NCBI GenBank assembly: GCA_037783545.1
Contig: JBBELK010000397.1
Coordinates: forward strand, 62,001 to 126,000
Direction: 5' to 3'
DNA: 64,000 nt
Source of the DNA: Henricia sp. BOLD:AAB3569
Lineage: Eukaryota > Echinodermata > Asteroidea > Spinulosida > Echinasteridae
Shown: positions 32,505 to 58,245 of the stretch, piece after piece
Layout: each line of letters opens with the position of its first letter
Position numbering within the stretch: position 1 is the first letter of the stretch
Made by a program: the position numbers and the translations under genes
Notes under the pieces: model-generated
Seen by the model: the letters and a program-made list of their open reading frames with translations, nothing else
Database searches by the model: none
What the model was told of the DNA's origin: nothing

Positions 32505-32892
32505 CAATGCATAGTTCCGATTTTGCCCAGTTAACCCCGCCCCCTTGGATATTGTTGCTATGGCTCACACGCTATCGTCAAAAAGTAATGGGACTTCCAA
32601 CAGAAAGCACAGATTCATTGGAGAAAACTCAAAAGTATTCATGTTTCAGGGTCGACAGTTATCTTAGAACACACCGAGTAAAGGGCCAGTAATACAGGGA
32701 TGTCGTATCATGAAATACGTGATTTCGTACCTTTGAACAACGAAACGACCGGCCTTGAAACCAACACTGTACAAATTGTATGGGGCAAAACATCGCATGT
32801 TGTTGCAAACAATGCACTTTGACCTATGTGGGTGATCTCTGCTAGCTCTGTTGTGATTGGTCGGTTGATTGACAGGTCGGAACTATGCATTG
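32505..32892. mobile_element. Family A MITE, copy 3
   Basis: Ends CAATGCATAGTTCCGA and TCGGAACTATGCATTG; interior as in the other copies. Confidence 0.9.
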
Positions 32893-33046
32893 CCTCAGGT
32901 TTATTCACATAATTAAGACAAGAACAATGGATTTAATCTTTGAGTTAATGATACATGTACAGCCTTTGCCCTAGCAACCATGTTTTTAAGGACAAATAGC
33001 TTGCCCCCAATATGTGAAAATTGATCAAATTTTACTTGCTACAGTA

Positions 33047-33130
33047 CACACCAATCCGAGAGCCGACGACCTGTTCTCTGCATGTCCGCCATAACTGGGG
33101 GCCATCCAGTGCCATGAATTGTATGTTACA
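33047..33130. mobile_element. Family L MITE, one end only
   Basis: ACACCAATCCGAGAGCCGAC and TGTCCGCCATAACTGGGGGC match the left end of the element at 38451-38787. Confidence 0.65.
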
Positions 33131-33446
33131 TTATGTTGTCACTTCGAACAATTTGCGCATTCTTTTTTGAAGCCTAGGCACACACAATTTTAACTAATCA
33201 ACCAGTAAGCGTGCCAGTTTGAATCTTTCAGCGGACGACTGCAGGATGATTATAACTAAACTTCATTTTAAAAAACAATATCACAACCCTACCAATTAAA
33301 ATGTCTAAAATAGCATACACTGTATAATTCATTTAATTAAATACTACAAAAAAATTATTTATACACCTCAACATTTACAGTATTCATGAACAATAAATAT
33401 TCTGACTAATCATCTCTTTGGTGCATTTAGAACAGAATGTAACAAA

Positions 33447-33608
33447 CGAAACGGACTACTAAAGTGAAAACGTCATCTTCTGTAAGTTGCTGGGTCTACA
33501 CTAAAACCAGTGAACTGTTTCCCTGTGCTTTAGCAATGGACGTTTCAGGTTACCAGTGAATGTTTAGACCCAGATGGCAACTGATGTCACACTTTAATGC
33601 TCTATTAA
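33447..33608. mobile_element. Family H MITE, copy 3
   Basis: CTACTAAAGTGAAAACGTCA on the left, TGATGTCACACTTTAATG on the right. Lies just downstream of the LONRF stop codon, so probably within or beyond its 3' UTR. Confidence 0.75.
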
Positions 33609-33677
33609 ACTTATGCCAAGTAATGTCAGCCGCGGTTCTATGTGTTGGGATGGGTTGATATTCTTTAGTACATGTAG

Positions 33678-48503
<14,826 letters not shown>

Positions 48504-48711
48504 TGTTCGGAGATCTATCAAAACAAAGTACATTGTACATACCGGTAAGGCTCATTTTAGTCACAGTGATCATTTTAAATTTTGAGAAGTAAGAAATTTA
48601 AACAGTGATGACAAATACTCAATACTGTACGGTATGTAAAACATTTGATGGAATACGAGCTGTAAGCAAATGATCAACTGAATTCAACAAAAAAGCACAC
48701 ACAGACACATA

Positions 48712-49224
48712 GGTCATTCCGTGTCAATTCAACAAGCTTTTGGACCTGACCATCTCGGATTGAAATGAAATTTAGTGTGCTGATAGGACTCCTTGAGAAA
48801 CCCCGAGAACTGAAATTTTATGTAATTCGGTAAATTAATTTTTGAGATACGGGTCAACAAACTTTTGACTAATTAGCATGACCTGCTATGTTTGGACAAT
48901 TATATCTCTAAAAGTAATGGACCTACAGAGATAAACTTTACATCATTTTAAAGCTCTTGAAATGGCCTTCATTTTATAAAATAACATCAAAATTGTATCT
49001 CGTCTCACAAAAAAGTTATGTGAATTTATAACCTTTGACCTTGATTTGCAAAAATGCGTATTTGTCAAAATGCGTAATTTGTTTGCTTAAGATGTAAGGA
49101 ACATTTCCAGAAAGATTTGGGATGGGCACTCTTACAGTTTTTGAGTTACGATAATTTTAACATTAAATAACATGTAATTACCATGGTCAGGTCCAAAAGC
49201 TTGTTGAATTGACACGGAATGACC
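48712..49224. mobile_element. Family K MITE, copy 1
   Basis: GGTCATTCCGTGTCAATTCA and its inverse bound 513 bp; the arms are about 40 bp (CAAGCTTTTGGACCTGACCA). Lies upstream of LONRF exon 1 on its transcript strand. Confidence 0.88.
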
Positions 49225-49501
49225 CATATACCGGTACCCAATACCAAGACCATGGGAAATGGACGTAACTCACTAATTTTGACCACAAAACAGGCCTGGA
49301 CCCTAAAGTCTGATCCATGTAAATCAGCAAAGAAAATCCAAATCATAAAAAACATTTAGAAAACAGAGGTGCACTTGCCACCACCAAATTCTTGCAAATT
49401 TACCGACCTTCCAAAGCAAATTTCTTTTAATAGCCATAAACAATTGCACAAAATGAAAATCAAATACAAAGTTATATTTTTAAAAGTAAGAATCAAACAA
49501 G

Positions 49502-49942
49502 CAATGCATAGTTCCGACCTGTCAATCAACCGAACCCGCCGACCAATCACAACAGAGCTAGCAGACATCACCCACATAGGTCAAAGTGCACTGTTACATC
49601 AACATCACGCGATGTTCTGCCCCATACAATTTGTACAGTGTTGTATGCGATGATCTGGGTGAATTGTTGGTTTCAAGGTTGGTCGTTTCGTTGTTCAAAG
49701 GTACAAAAGCATGTATGTCATAATATGACATCCCTGTATTACTGACCCTGTATTACTGACTCGGTGTGTTCTAAGATAACTGTCGACCCTGAAACGTGAA
49801 TACCTTTGATGAATCTGTGCTTTCCGTTGAAAGTTCCATTGCTTTGTACGTTGTGTGTCGCCATTTTGACAATAGCGTGTGAGCCATAGCAACAATATCC
49901 AAGAGGGCGGAGCTAACTAGGCAAACTCGGAACTATGCATTG
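49502..49942. mobile_element. Family A MITE, copy 5
   Basis: CAATGCATAGTTCCGACCTG to CTCGGAACTATGCATTG; opposite orientation to copy 4. Confidence 0.9.
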
Positions 49943-50295
49943 ACATGATTAAATGAGTAAATCAAAAGTGCACAATTCTAGATGACAAATATGAAAACAA
50001 AATGTGGGCAGAATCTGGTTGCAAATTCTACGGCCATCTCATAAAGTCATTCCATTAAAAACTGCTAAAAAAGATGAGTGGCGCTAATCCTTTTTTATTT
50101 TTTCCTGACAAGCGTCAACTGATTGTGCTCCAGAGCTCTCCACAACATGCCATTTGTACACATTGTGCCACAAAAATACATGCATTTACCAGGCTTACCA
50201 AAGTTCAGGAAATATAATTAACAGAGAACCAGAAATCTCTAGACCTAAGGCAAATGAAACAAAATAACAGACTTTCAGCCTACTATTTCATGTAT

Positions 50296-51095
50296 GTATT
50301 CTGGTACAGCGGACCTTTGACATGTAAAGTTTGGTTCCGAGTAGATGGCATTCGACAATAAGCGATAGGATTAGGAACTGCAGTCCCGGGTTCGAGTTGT
50401 CCCGTTTCCGGTCCCACTTTCTTTGTTATACTGAATTTTAGCAGTCGCACTAATCACAGTCAGGACCGTCAGGAACCGTCAGAAGCCATAAGGAAACAAT
50501 AAAAAACCATCAGGAAGCGTCAGAAAGCGTCAAGAAGTTGTCAGGAACCGTCAAGAAAAATGAAGAAAATTCCCAAACTTTAATTTTTTAAAAATTAAAC
50601 GCTTTTTATTTTAAATTATTTTTCTGTTAACTTAACCTGTTTAAATTAAACTTTAAAAATTAACCCTTGCATGCCTATTTCAGAATTTTTTTTTTTAAAT
50701 TAAACTAGGCCTATATTACATTTAGTTTATAATTTAGTTTTTAATAAATAAAATAAATGAATTTAACTTCTAAAATGAAACTTTGATTTTCTATGTTTTA
50801 TAAAATATCTTTAATGTCTATATTTTCACTTTTTAAAAATTAGACAAGGCCTAACATTGATTTGGAAATTAAAAAACTCGCGCTTATTTTTTTAAAAAAC
50901 AATTATTAATTTCCTTGATAGTATCTGACTGCTTCCGGATGGTTTCTGGCAGTTACTAACGGTTCCTGGCGGTTGTCGGGTCGCCGACTGCTTCCCGACG
51001 ATTCGCGACTGCTTCACGACTACTTCCCGACAGCTCCCGACTGCTTCCCGACTGCTCCTGACGGTTCCTGACCGTTCCTGACGGTATTAGTAGGA
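50296..51095. repeat. Inverted arrays of an approximately 10-bp GTCAGGAACC repeat
   Basis: 50450-50560 carries GTCAGGAACCGTCAGAAGCC-like tandem units. 50930-51090 carries the inverse, such as CTTCCCGACTGCTCCTGACG. The A+T-rich middle separates them. The left also holds TGGTACAGCGGACCTTTGAC, the end of the hairpin MITE at 27106, and a B-box-like GGGTTCGAGTTG. Confidence 0.75.
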
Positions 51096-51117
51096 CCCAA
51101 TTTTAGACGCTGTTTAA

Positions 51118-51500
51118 AACGGTATTTTTTTTGTATACATTGAACAAAGATTTTAAGGAAATTACCTCTTGGAATCAACAAATAATGTAATTTTAATTAT
51201 TATAGGGCCTACTTCCCACTTGCACTTTTGTCGCAAATGTTACTTTTCTGTAGAAAAAGCACGTTTTCTTCTTCAAAAATTGCCTTCAGTTAGTGCACAA
51301 GATAACCTTTTGCACGCGCAGTGCCCTCTGTTGTCGCGCTCACGTACAGACCGCTCGCCACGTCGTTTTGTGCACTTTATTATGCAGTAATTTTATCATT
51401 TATTTATCTCAGAAATGCAACATTTGCGACGGAAGTGTCAGTGGAAAGTATACATGTCTTAGAATTGAATAAGCTATCGATTCAATGCATTATTGTATAT
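51118..51500. mobile_element. Family C MITE, copy 3
   Basis: Shares TTTTTTTTGTATACATTGAA, CTTCCCACTTGCACTTTTGT and GCAACATTTGCGACGGAAGT with the other copies. Confidence 0.82.
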
Positions 51501-51633
51501 ATAGGCTAGGCCTATATGGAAAAAATCCTTTTAACAATCATCAACACTGATCAATCGATCAATGTGATCAATCTGTATCCTTTCGAATATTTTTGACTGC
51601 TGAACACAGAAATCAATGACTGCAAAAACTTAC

Positions 51634-51915
51634 ATGTACAAAACGGAAACTACCTCCGCCGACCAACATTGCAATGCATGATATGGTCCTGGAACATAAT
51701 GTTGAGCATTCGTTGCACTTCTTCCTTGGGTTCCTTGCGATCGAACGTGTCGAAAATGATGTTGGGACCGAAATGAACTCGCAACGATTTCTACTGAAAA
51801 ATTCTCTCCAATGCGAATGTTCTGACAAATACATCGTTCACCACTTCTCAACTTGTGTAACATATGCACAATGACCCTTGTAGGCCATTCCTCGTGCGAG
51901 GAAATTATATAAATG
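51634..51915 (-). other. Candidate 5' exon and promoter of LONRF (or of an unrecognised gene)
   Basis: On the minus strand TATAAAA lies at about 51945-51951, and a strong donor CAT|GTAAGT ends the candidate exon at 51634. The acceptor at 48514, before the LONRF start, would receive it. All three frames are open for long stretches here (one holds ATG...73 codons), but none continues in frame into LONRF without a stop. It would therefore be 5' UTR with upstream ORFs. One frame reads FGPNIIFDTFDRKEPKEEVQ, which looks protein-like but starts with a stop at the nearest acceptor; I do not recognise it. Confidence 0.35.
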
Positions 51916-52317
51916 GAAATTTACGTAACGTAGAGTTAGACGGTTTTATACAAGGACATTCACACAGTGTACTCGGCTCGGTGACCCCAATTTTGTTACC
52001 TAAGAATTCAACTTTGACCTTACATAATACCTCCGTTTCGATTCTTGCGTCAATCGCATTTCTGGTGCCCAACTGCGGCCTATTGCATTGGTTGCTATGT
52101 AATTCTCAGTATCGATACTGTATTCAGAAGTCGTTTTCTCATTTAGCATCGACACTGAAAAGCAGGTCACGTACAATGCCTAGTTTTTTTAAAATACATA
52201 ACTGGAGAGCTTTCATATATTATATTACTGAAAAACAGAAAAACGGCATCAATAACCATGGAGGAAGAATAATGTTGATAAACTGCCTTGTAGAAATTTC
52301 AGCCAAAGATCAGTAAT
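51916..52317. other. Region upstream of the candidate 5' exon
   Basis: Holds a plus-strand frame of 150 codons (51864-52316) without a recognisable family or codon pattern, and the minus-strand TATAAAA near 51948. It may be a promoter region. No repeat was recognised. Confidence 0.4.
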
Positions 52318-52514
52318 ACTTCAGAAAACCATAAAAATCTATTTTTTTTGTTTTTAAATGAACACATGGTTAAAAAAAATTGTCTGCAGACAATTTCTCA
52401 CACAAAGGTACCATTTTACACGAAAAAAAAACATGTGGTGTTTGTTACCTTTGCTACATCCACAGTCGGGTTGTTCTGGTCAACTCTTGCAGTAAAATGA
52501 TGTAATGGGTTTTA

Positions 52515-53082
52515 AAGGGCCTTAAATGCTCAATAACTTTATGCACAGTTTTTGCTGCATATAAAGGATTACTTCTGTAGAAAGACAATACTACTGTTCA
52601 TTTTAATGCCCCATGAATACAAAGTGGCATTTTTCAACTTTAAAAATTTCTTCACATAAACTAACAGAAAGAGGGCGTTGTTTGGGTATGTCACTTTAGG
52701 AACACACAGCAGAAACCAAAGAAAAACTTCAAACTGGAATTATGGAAAAATGCTGCAGTTTCCAGCCTTAGTTTTTTCATGGTTTGCAACAGGCAACATG
52801 TAAACAAACCTAAACCGTCATGGGTTACAAAAGTTTCAGCAAGTTGGAGAAAATTGTGGAAACTTTTGTGCACAGTTGAATGAGATTTTCCTTTGTTTTC
52901 CTAATTTGACATCACCACTTTGCTCATGCATATGTAAATTTTCATTAGCATAAAAATCAAAAACCTTGATTTTAACCCCCCAAACAACTTCTAAGTAGGG
53001 TTTTTACGATTGTAAATTGATGGACTAGTTCCATAGCACAGATTTCATTGATAAAACACCATTTCAGGGGCCCTTTAAAGGC
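52515..53082. mobile_element. Family F element, copy 2
   Basis: TAAAGGGCCTTAAATGCTCA to TTTCAGGGGCCCTTTAAA. Shares CAAACTGGAATTATGGAAAA and AACCTAAACCGTCATGGGTT with 59005-59398. A family E fragment precedes it (52318-52515). Confidence 0.78.
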
Positions 53083-53455
53083 CCATAGTATCATTTGCAA
53101 TGACCCAATTTTGTTTTTCATGAGTTGACAAGAAAACCCATACTCAAAGTGTTGATAGCAATGGTGACAAACACCATGTGAGTTTTTTTCCTTCAAAAAT
53201 GGTATTCCATGTTGGAAATTGACAACCGAAGGTGGGTTTCTAAAAAGTAAAAAAGTCCCTTTTTACCATTTACTCGTACACAAAATCCATATATAGATTT
53301 TCAAGATTTTCTGAAGCACTGATGCATCTATGTTGCTAAAATTTCTTCAGGCTAGTTTACCAACATTCTTCTTTATATATTTTACACTAGCTCTTATTCC
53401 ACGAATCTGCAGAAAAGTTGTATCTTGCGAATGATACATATAGGGCCTTTAACAG
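53083..53455. mobile_element. Family E MITE, copy 2
   Basis: AAAGGCCCATAGTATCATTT to inverted AATGATACATATAGGGCCTTT. Directly abuts the family F copy; opposite orientation to 13012-13365. Confidence 0.85.
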
Positions 53456-53952
53456 CCAGAACCAAAAGCAATATTACACAACTTGACATGGAAGTGAATG
53501 ATAATTTGATAAAACCAATTTCAGGCAATTGTGCTTGACAACAGCACAGTTTCGTTACTTGCAGGTATCATGACAAAACAAAATGCAAAACGGAACTCCA
53601 TGCTGCTCCTGGCGGGTGGGGCACCCCCTCCCCATAACCCTACCCCTCCCCTCCTCCCCCACGCCCCTGTGGTAATTGACAAATTTTGATTAATACACAT
53701 TTATACCAAATATTAAATTTGAAATTTGTTACATTATTACAAACATCAACTTTACTCCAAATATAAATGCAACACACATTAGTATTACCAACTTACACTG
53801 TACAAAACTGTACATTTATTACACACAGCTTTCAAAGATGATGCAAATACATGGGTCCATTATTTCGTTCAAGGTAACTCAAATTATAACTTAGAAGGGC
53901 TATGACTTGTCTTTTTGGTTGCAAGAAATAACAAAGATTATACATGTACTTG
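53456..53952. other. Intergenic, no feature seen
   Basis: Contains a C-rich stretch (53615-53665). No gene. Confidence 0.5.
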
Positions 53953-54330
53953 ACCGTGTTTACACTGATCCTGAGCTCAGGATCAAGATTGATCCCCTGA
54001 TACAAATGCGTCAGTGTTAACCGCAATGATCCTGAGTGCCGCGTTTACATTCTGTAGTTGATCTCGAGCGCGGTGCCAGAAGTTGCAGTCAAAGGTCATG
54101 CTCTGTGTGTATGTACTGATCAATGTGTGCATGGGTTGTGCATGTACAGTGTACAAGGCCACTTGAATTTCCTGGGCTTTTCCCCCGCTACGGCTGTGGA
54201 GCGTATGCGGCAGTTGCTTATCTAACTGCAAACTGATCCTGAGCTTGGGATCAAACCCTCTGCCAACGCGAGACCAAAATTTAGGGGTCTGATCCGGGGC
54301 CAATTTGGTCCCAAGTGTAAACAGGGTGAT
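53953..54330. mobile_element. Family G MITE, copy 3
   Basis: ACCGTGTTTACACTGATCCT at the left and CCCAAGTGTAAACAGGG at the right; GATCCTGAG/CTCAGGATCA phrases recur inside. Confidence 0.82.
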
Positions 54331-55190
54331 AGAATATATCAATTCATCAGTAAGCCACGCCCACATAAAAATGCATCTAACAAATTTAAAGTGCACACAA
54401 TCATTAAAGAGACACACCGGCTTACTGTTTACATAATGTAGCAATCTAGCATCCTTGACAATAATATTTCAATGGTCGTTGTGAAATAAAATTATCAAAA
54501 TGTCACGTAGTTAACTAGAAATGTTTGTAAATAAAGGTGGCGTTCGATATGGGTCGACACGTGTTTAACCTCGATTCCTTGTTTTCTCTGACATCACACC
54601 TTGCATGATCCCTCAGGTCAGCGCTGACTCGAGGAAGTACATCGAACGCAACGTTTTGGTGTCTTTATCGCCCTCAATAGGCCTATGCTGTGTTTTTTTT
54701 TCGGATATTATTTATCGCCGCGAACGTACGCGAAGCGAAGACACGAAAATCTGAGAGATTCTCTCGTCCATATCAATACCCAGAAACCCTTCTTATTAAA
54801 TCTGCGGCAGATTTGTGTACAAATTGGAAAATATGGTATGTACATAGTGTTCGTAGGATATTATTTTCCAACAAGAAGAGAAACCACTAGCACTTCGCAC
54901 TGGTTTCTACGGCTGGAAATACAACTAACTCACAAGACCACGTGACTTAGAAAAGTCCCGTGACCTTGAATTGTTTAAAAATGCTCAAAAACGGCCAAAT
55001 TTGTTATAACTTATAAGCAGAATTTTGTGCTGTATCAGTGCTGGCATAGACCCTTTGCTCCGGCGGCCATGACAGGGGACAGGTTTTCTATTTATATGAT
55101 GTAACAATAGATCCACAGTGGGACTACTCACGCATTACGACCAGTGACAATGTTATTGCCCCTAAGATGCAAAGAGTCTATTATCAAGGT
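54331..55190. other. Region downstream of MRPL30
   Basis: CpG-bearing DNA with short frames (54685-54945, 86 codons) and no family features. GCGTTCGATATGGGTC and CATCGAACGCAACG at 54541-54656 are inverted and may mark a small element. Confidence 0.45.
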
Positions 55191-55463
55191 TTATCTAGAC
55201 TTTTCTCCAGTCACATCATCATTATCAGATGCACTGCTGTCCTGTGAATCATTAGCCTCTTCTCCAGCAGTAATTTCCTTTCCTACATTGTCCAGCTTTC
55301 GTCTAACAACAAAATCTCCGTTCCACTTGAGTAGTGTTGAGTCATAATCTCCGTTGGGCAAGCCATTCTTAAGGACTAGCGGCTTGATGCGAACTAGGTG
55401 TCGGACTCGGCGAAGGAGGGAATTCACACTCGGAGTGTTCTTGTGAACAACTGGATGAAAGCT
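55191..55463 (-). CDS. MRPL30: MRPL30 exon 3 with stop
   Basis: Residues 95-184 and TAA. VVHKNTPSVNSLLRRVRHLV and RIKPLVLKNGLPNGDYDSTL complete the uL30 core; the acidic tail ends DDVTGEKSR. The acceptor is CCCTGCAG. Confidence 0.95.
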   Translation of the reverse strand, partial: SFHPVVHKNTPSVNSLLRRVRHLVRIKPLVLKNGLPNGDYDSTLLKWNGDFVVRRKLDNVGKEITAGEEANDSQDSSASDNDDVTGEKSR

Positions 55464-57961
55464 CTGCAGGGGAAAAACAATAAACCAACATAGGGTCATT
55501 CCATGTCAAAATTACATTTTTACTAAACGTGGCAACTTTGAGAAGAGCTGGAAAGCAAACGAAAAATGTTATATCTGTAATTTTTTGATATTATGAATAA
55601 AACATATGGGGGAAAGTTTTCACCGAAGTTCACCTCCGGATCACGTGATCCACGGGTCAAATTCAAGGTCAAAGTGAAGGTCAAAGGTCATTGAAAACAT
55701 ACCATGTTAACGCATAAAAATAATGGCAGATTTAGATTCCTTATGCAATTCCCTTTCCAAAAACACCAATTTCAGCCATTTTGAACCAGGGGTTACTGGG
55801 TTTATGGTCGTTTGAAAGTTGACGGTCGAGTCATTTTGACCGAAATCATTGAAAAAGCACGCGCCGTATCGCGAAAACCGTAAGTCGGATGAATTTTTAA
55901 TTTTGAAATTTGAGCTTGTTGAGCCAAAGTTACCCTATTAACCAAATTTAAGCAAAATTTAAGAGGGTAGGGTTAAATCCATTGGGTGATTTGACATGGA
56001 ATGACCCCATATGCAAATTGGGGTTTTTTAAAGTTTATGTCACAACTAATGTTCAAATAATTATTGGAATCGATAGCTTAGAAGATTCTAAAATAGCTTT
56101 ATTGTTGACATTTCCGTCGCAAATGTTGCATTTTCAAGAAAATTTGGTGTTTTTGGCACGCCCGCTTGCATACAAAAGTGTGTGAAACGGTGAAATGCAG
56201 TTTGTTGACAGCGGCCAAGGCAGTGTGTGAAGCGTGCGCATGAAGTTTCTGCAGCGTGCGTGATTTACTTTGTGAAAATGATCCGTTTGATTTCTGGGCG
56301 GCTGCTTCAGTGCGTCGCGTGCTCGATGTTCTGTCTGAGCGTGTGAAGGTCGCGCGCGCGCATACAAGAATCCCCAAAACGCTACAACTGTGCAATCAAA
56401 TATGTAAAAAAAAATCGTGATTTTTCTCGAAAACGAAGCATTTGCGACAGAAATGTATCTAAGTATTCATATTCTAAAATCATCCAAGCTATCGATTACA
56501 ATAATTATTTTCCTTAAATTCCAGTTGTGACATAAACAAAACAAATACTGCAAATTGAGTTGTGAGGTCTTTAAGATTAGCAGGAAAAAATTGAGAAGAT
56601 TGTGTTTTCTCACAAAGGCTTAAATTTTTGTCACCCCCAATTTCTTTTTTCCTATCAAATCTGCACTTACCGATGCTCGGTGAGTCATTTTTAAAGAACA
56701 TTCTTTTTTTGATCAACTTCTCAACTCTTATTGAGGTGGGAAAATAATTGACACGTGCATTACAGCTTGGGTGAGTTTGCACAATAGCAGAGCTGTATTG
56801 TGGGAAGGAAAATTGGACAAAGTCAGCCCCAACAACTTTCCCACAATACTTTTTGTGCAAACTCACCCAAGCGATAAATGGGATAACGATAGCTCAAGCA
56901 AACATACCCGCTCCAATTTGAGCTGCTTGATGATGTAACCCTCCCAGTAAGGTCGTCTCTTGGTGGAGTGCACCCGCCATATTACATTAAGCATGTGAGG
57001 TCTGGTCTCCTCATCATCTGGCACTCCTACGTCTGATGTGGAATCATCACATGATGAAGATGGTTTTGAGTCCTGTTCCGGCCGAGTCTGAGCTGATGAA
57101 CATAAGGTCCTAGCATAGACGATGCTACGGATTTGCAGGCGTTGAGTATGGTCCAATAACTACAGATTTAAAACAAATCAAAAATCAAATTGGTCAAATT
57201 CTTTATTTAAAGATAGTATACATGATTGGTAAACTGTTACAAATAGTTTTATCCCCCTGTGTGATTGAAGATATGCATGATTAAAACCAACCTGAGCAAA
57301 AACCAGCTCCGTACTTCATCAAACTTTTGAGAAAATAGTCAAAAAAGAGTTTGCAGTCATTTCGCCCTAAAACCACTTCGCCCTGAACCATTTCGCCCTG
57401 AACCACGGCCTGTGCACGAAGTGGTTTTGGGGTGAAGTGGCATTTGGGCGATGTAGTGTTTGGACGAAGTAATTTAGGGTGAAATGGCACTCGGGCGAAG
57501 TGGTTTGGGGCGAAATGGCACTTGGGCGAATTGAATTTTGACCCATTGTTGAAACACAAATTTCTGTGTTTTGAACCCGAGGGTGGGGATTTTTGTCACC
57601 TAAATTGTGCCCCAGCATGCCCAGGGGTGGGGATTTTGTCAAGCGAAAAGTGACAGTCCCCACCTTTTAGGTGGAGGAGCCCGAGGGAGGGGGAGGGGGT
57701 AAATTTGACCCATTTTCAATCCCATAGTGCATTGCAAAGGGCGCCCTCTGTTGGTGAAAAACGATTTGCGATAGAGGGTTTAACTTTAAGCCAAGGCTTA
57801 GTCTAAGCTGTGTATGGCACAATTAGGAAAAAAACTAAAAAGACACAATATCTATCAACCTCTCCCCACTGACAAAATCTTTTTAAATGTTTGCCGAGAC
57901 AAAACCTTGAAGGAAAACAAAAGAAACTTACACGAAACACTCTCATCAGCCGTCCAGCCAT
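55191..57961 (-). CDS. MRPL30: Mitochondrial ribosomal protein L30 (uL30m), complete, 3 exons
   Basis: Exons 57961-57932, 57159-56908 and 55463-55191 join at phase 0 into 184 aa (human about 161). The N-terminus MAGRLMRVFRLLDHTQRLQI is rich in Arg and lacks acids until residue 13, as in a mitochondrial targeting peptide. The uL30 core is RVHSTKRRPYWEGYIIKQLK (72-91), VHKNTPSVNSLLRRVRHLVR (about 100-119) and IKPLVLKNGLP. The first corresponds to human [20 protein letters not shown]. The tail (about 155-184) is acidic and Ser/Asp-rich, longer than in mammals, and probably disordered. The protein belongs to the mitochondrial large ribosomal subunit. Its start codon lies 169 bp from that of CWH43 on the other strand, suggesting a shared promoter. 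Confidence 0.95.
55493..56007. mobile_element. Family K MITE, copy 2, in MRPL30 intron 2
   Basis: GGGTCATTCCATGTCAAA and inverted TTTGACATGGAATGACCCC bound 515 bp, starting only 30 bp upstream of MRPL30 exon 3. The interior differs from 48712-49224. Confidence 0.82.
56045..56510. mobile_element. Family C MITE, diverged copy 4
   Basis: TTCCGTCGCAAATGTTGCAT on the left and AAGCATTTGCGACAGAAATG on the right, with ATCGATAGCTT flanks inverted at both ends. The CpG-rich centre yields false frames of 77-98 codons. Confidence 0.7.
56511..56907. other. MRPL30 intron 2, exon-proximal
   Basis: An inverted pair at 56765-56872 (GCTTGGGTGAGTTTGCACAA and its complement) is centred near 56817, a hairpin with about 50-bp arms directly next to exon 2's donor. 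Confidence 0.65.
56908..57159 (-). CDS. MRPL30: MRPL30 exon 2
   Basis: Residues 11-94. The presequence and a Ser/Asp-rich stretch lead into IWRVHSTKRRPYWEGYIIKQ, the beginning of the uL30 fold. The acceptor is ATCTGTAG and the donor CGG|GTATGT. Confidence 0.95.
57205..57541. mobile_element. Family B MITE, copy e, truncated
   Basis: Starts TATTTAAAGATAGTATACAT; ends abruptly at GGGCGAATTGAATTTTGACC, where unrelated sequence begins. Lies in MRPL30 intron 1. Confidence 0.85.
57542..57931. other. MRPL30 intron 1, promoter-proximal
   Basis: Includes the direct repeat GGGTGGGGATTTT at 57580 and 57624 and a purine-rich GGAGGGGGAGGGGG tract (57680-57700). No gene other than MRPL30. Confidence 0.5.
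57932..57961 (-). CDS. MRPL30: MRPL30 exon 1 with start codon
   Basis: Ten codons, MAGRLMRVFR, then the donor CGT|GTAAGT. The short first exon encodes the start of the mitochondrial presequence. Human MRPL30 also begins MAG. Confidence 0.88.
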
Positions 57962-58130
57962 GCTTGCCCTGTTCAACTTCAAACGATTGGGGGCGCTATG
58001 TCAATCTAGCGGAGGCGGCGCAAGTGGCACGCTGTGTGCCGGCGGCAAGAAACGAGTGCACAAGGGGCGTGCGGAAAATCCGCAAAAGGAATGGTCACAA
58101 AATCCTCTTCAAAACAGAAGACTAAACAGG
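57962..58130. promoter_or_regulatory. Putative bidirectional promoter of MRPL30 and CWH43
   Basis: Only 169 bp separate the two divergent start codons. The stretch is G+C-rich compared with its surroundings, holds several CpGs (GGCGGCGC, GCCGGCGGC) and an inverted motif GCGGA/TCCGC at 58071-58083, and shows no TATA box. This is typical of head-to-head housekeeping genes. Transcription starts are not visible in the sequence. Confidence 0.6.
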
Positions 58131-58245
58131 ATGAAGGGGAAAAGTGGTAGAACTCCAGTATCGTCTGAAGATGAAGAGGAGCCACGCCCTTTGGCAGTCA
58201 GGCCAAGGAGTTTTATGCGAGAATTGCTGTCGGAATCTGTCCTGG
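58131..58245 (+). CDS. CWH43: CWH43 exon 1
   Basis: Residues 1-38 plus one base. A polar, acidic head (SSEDEEEPRP) is followed by SFMRELLSESVLG, the amphipathic start of the first helix. The donor is CTGG|GTATGG, phase 1. The start codon is uncertain, with alternatives at 57960 and 58215. Confidence 0.82.

Noticed and set aside
48504-48533. LONRF start at the upstream in-frame ATG
   Set aside because: A plausible splice acceptor (TTTTGATAG) lies between this ATG and the chosen start, and vertebrate proteins give no support for the extra ten residues. It is kept as an alternative.
51864-52316. 150-codon plus-strand frame
   Set aside because: No recognisable domain, no nearby splice or start context, and overlapping open frames on the other strand. 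Kept only as part of a possible promoter region.
57891-58130. Long N-terminal extension of CWH43
   Set aside because: The frame is open to 57891, but the extension crosses MRPL30 exon 1 antisense and has no counterpart in CWH43. The first conserved residues lie after 58200.
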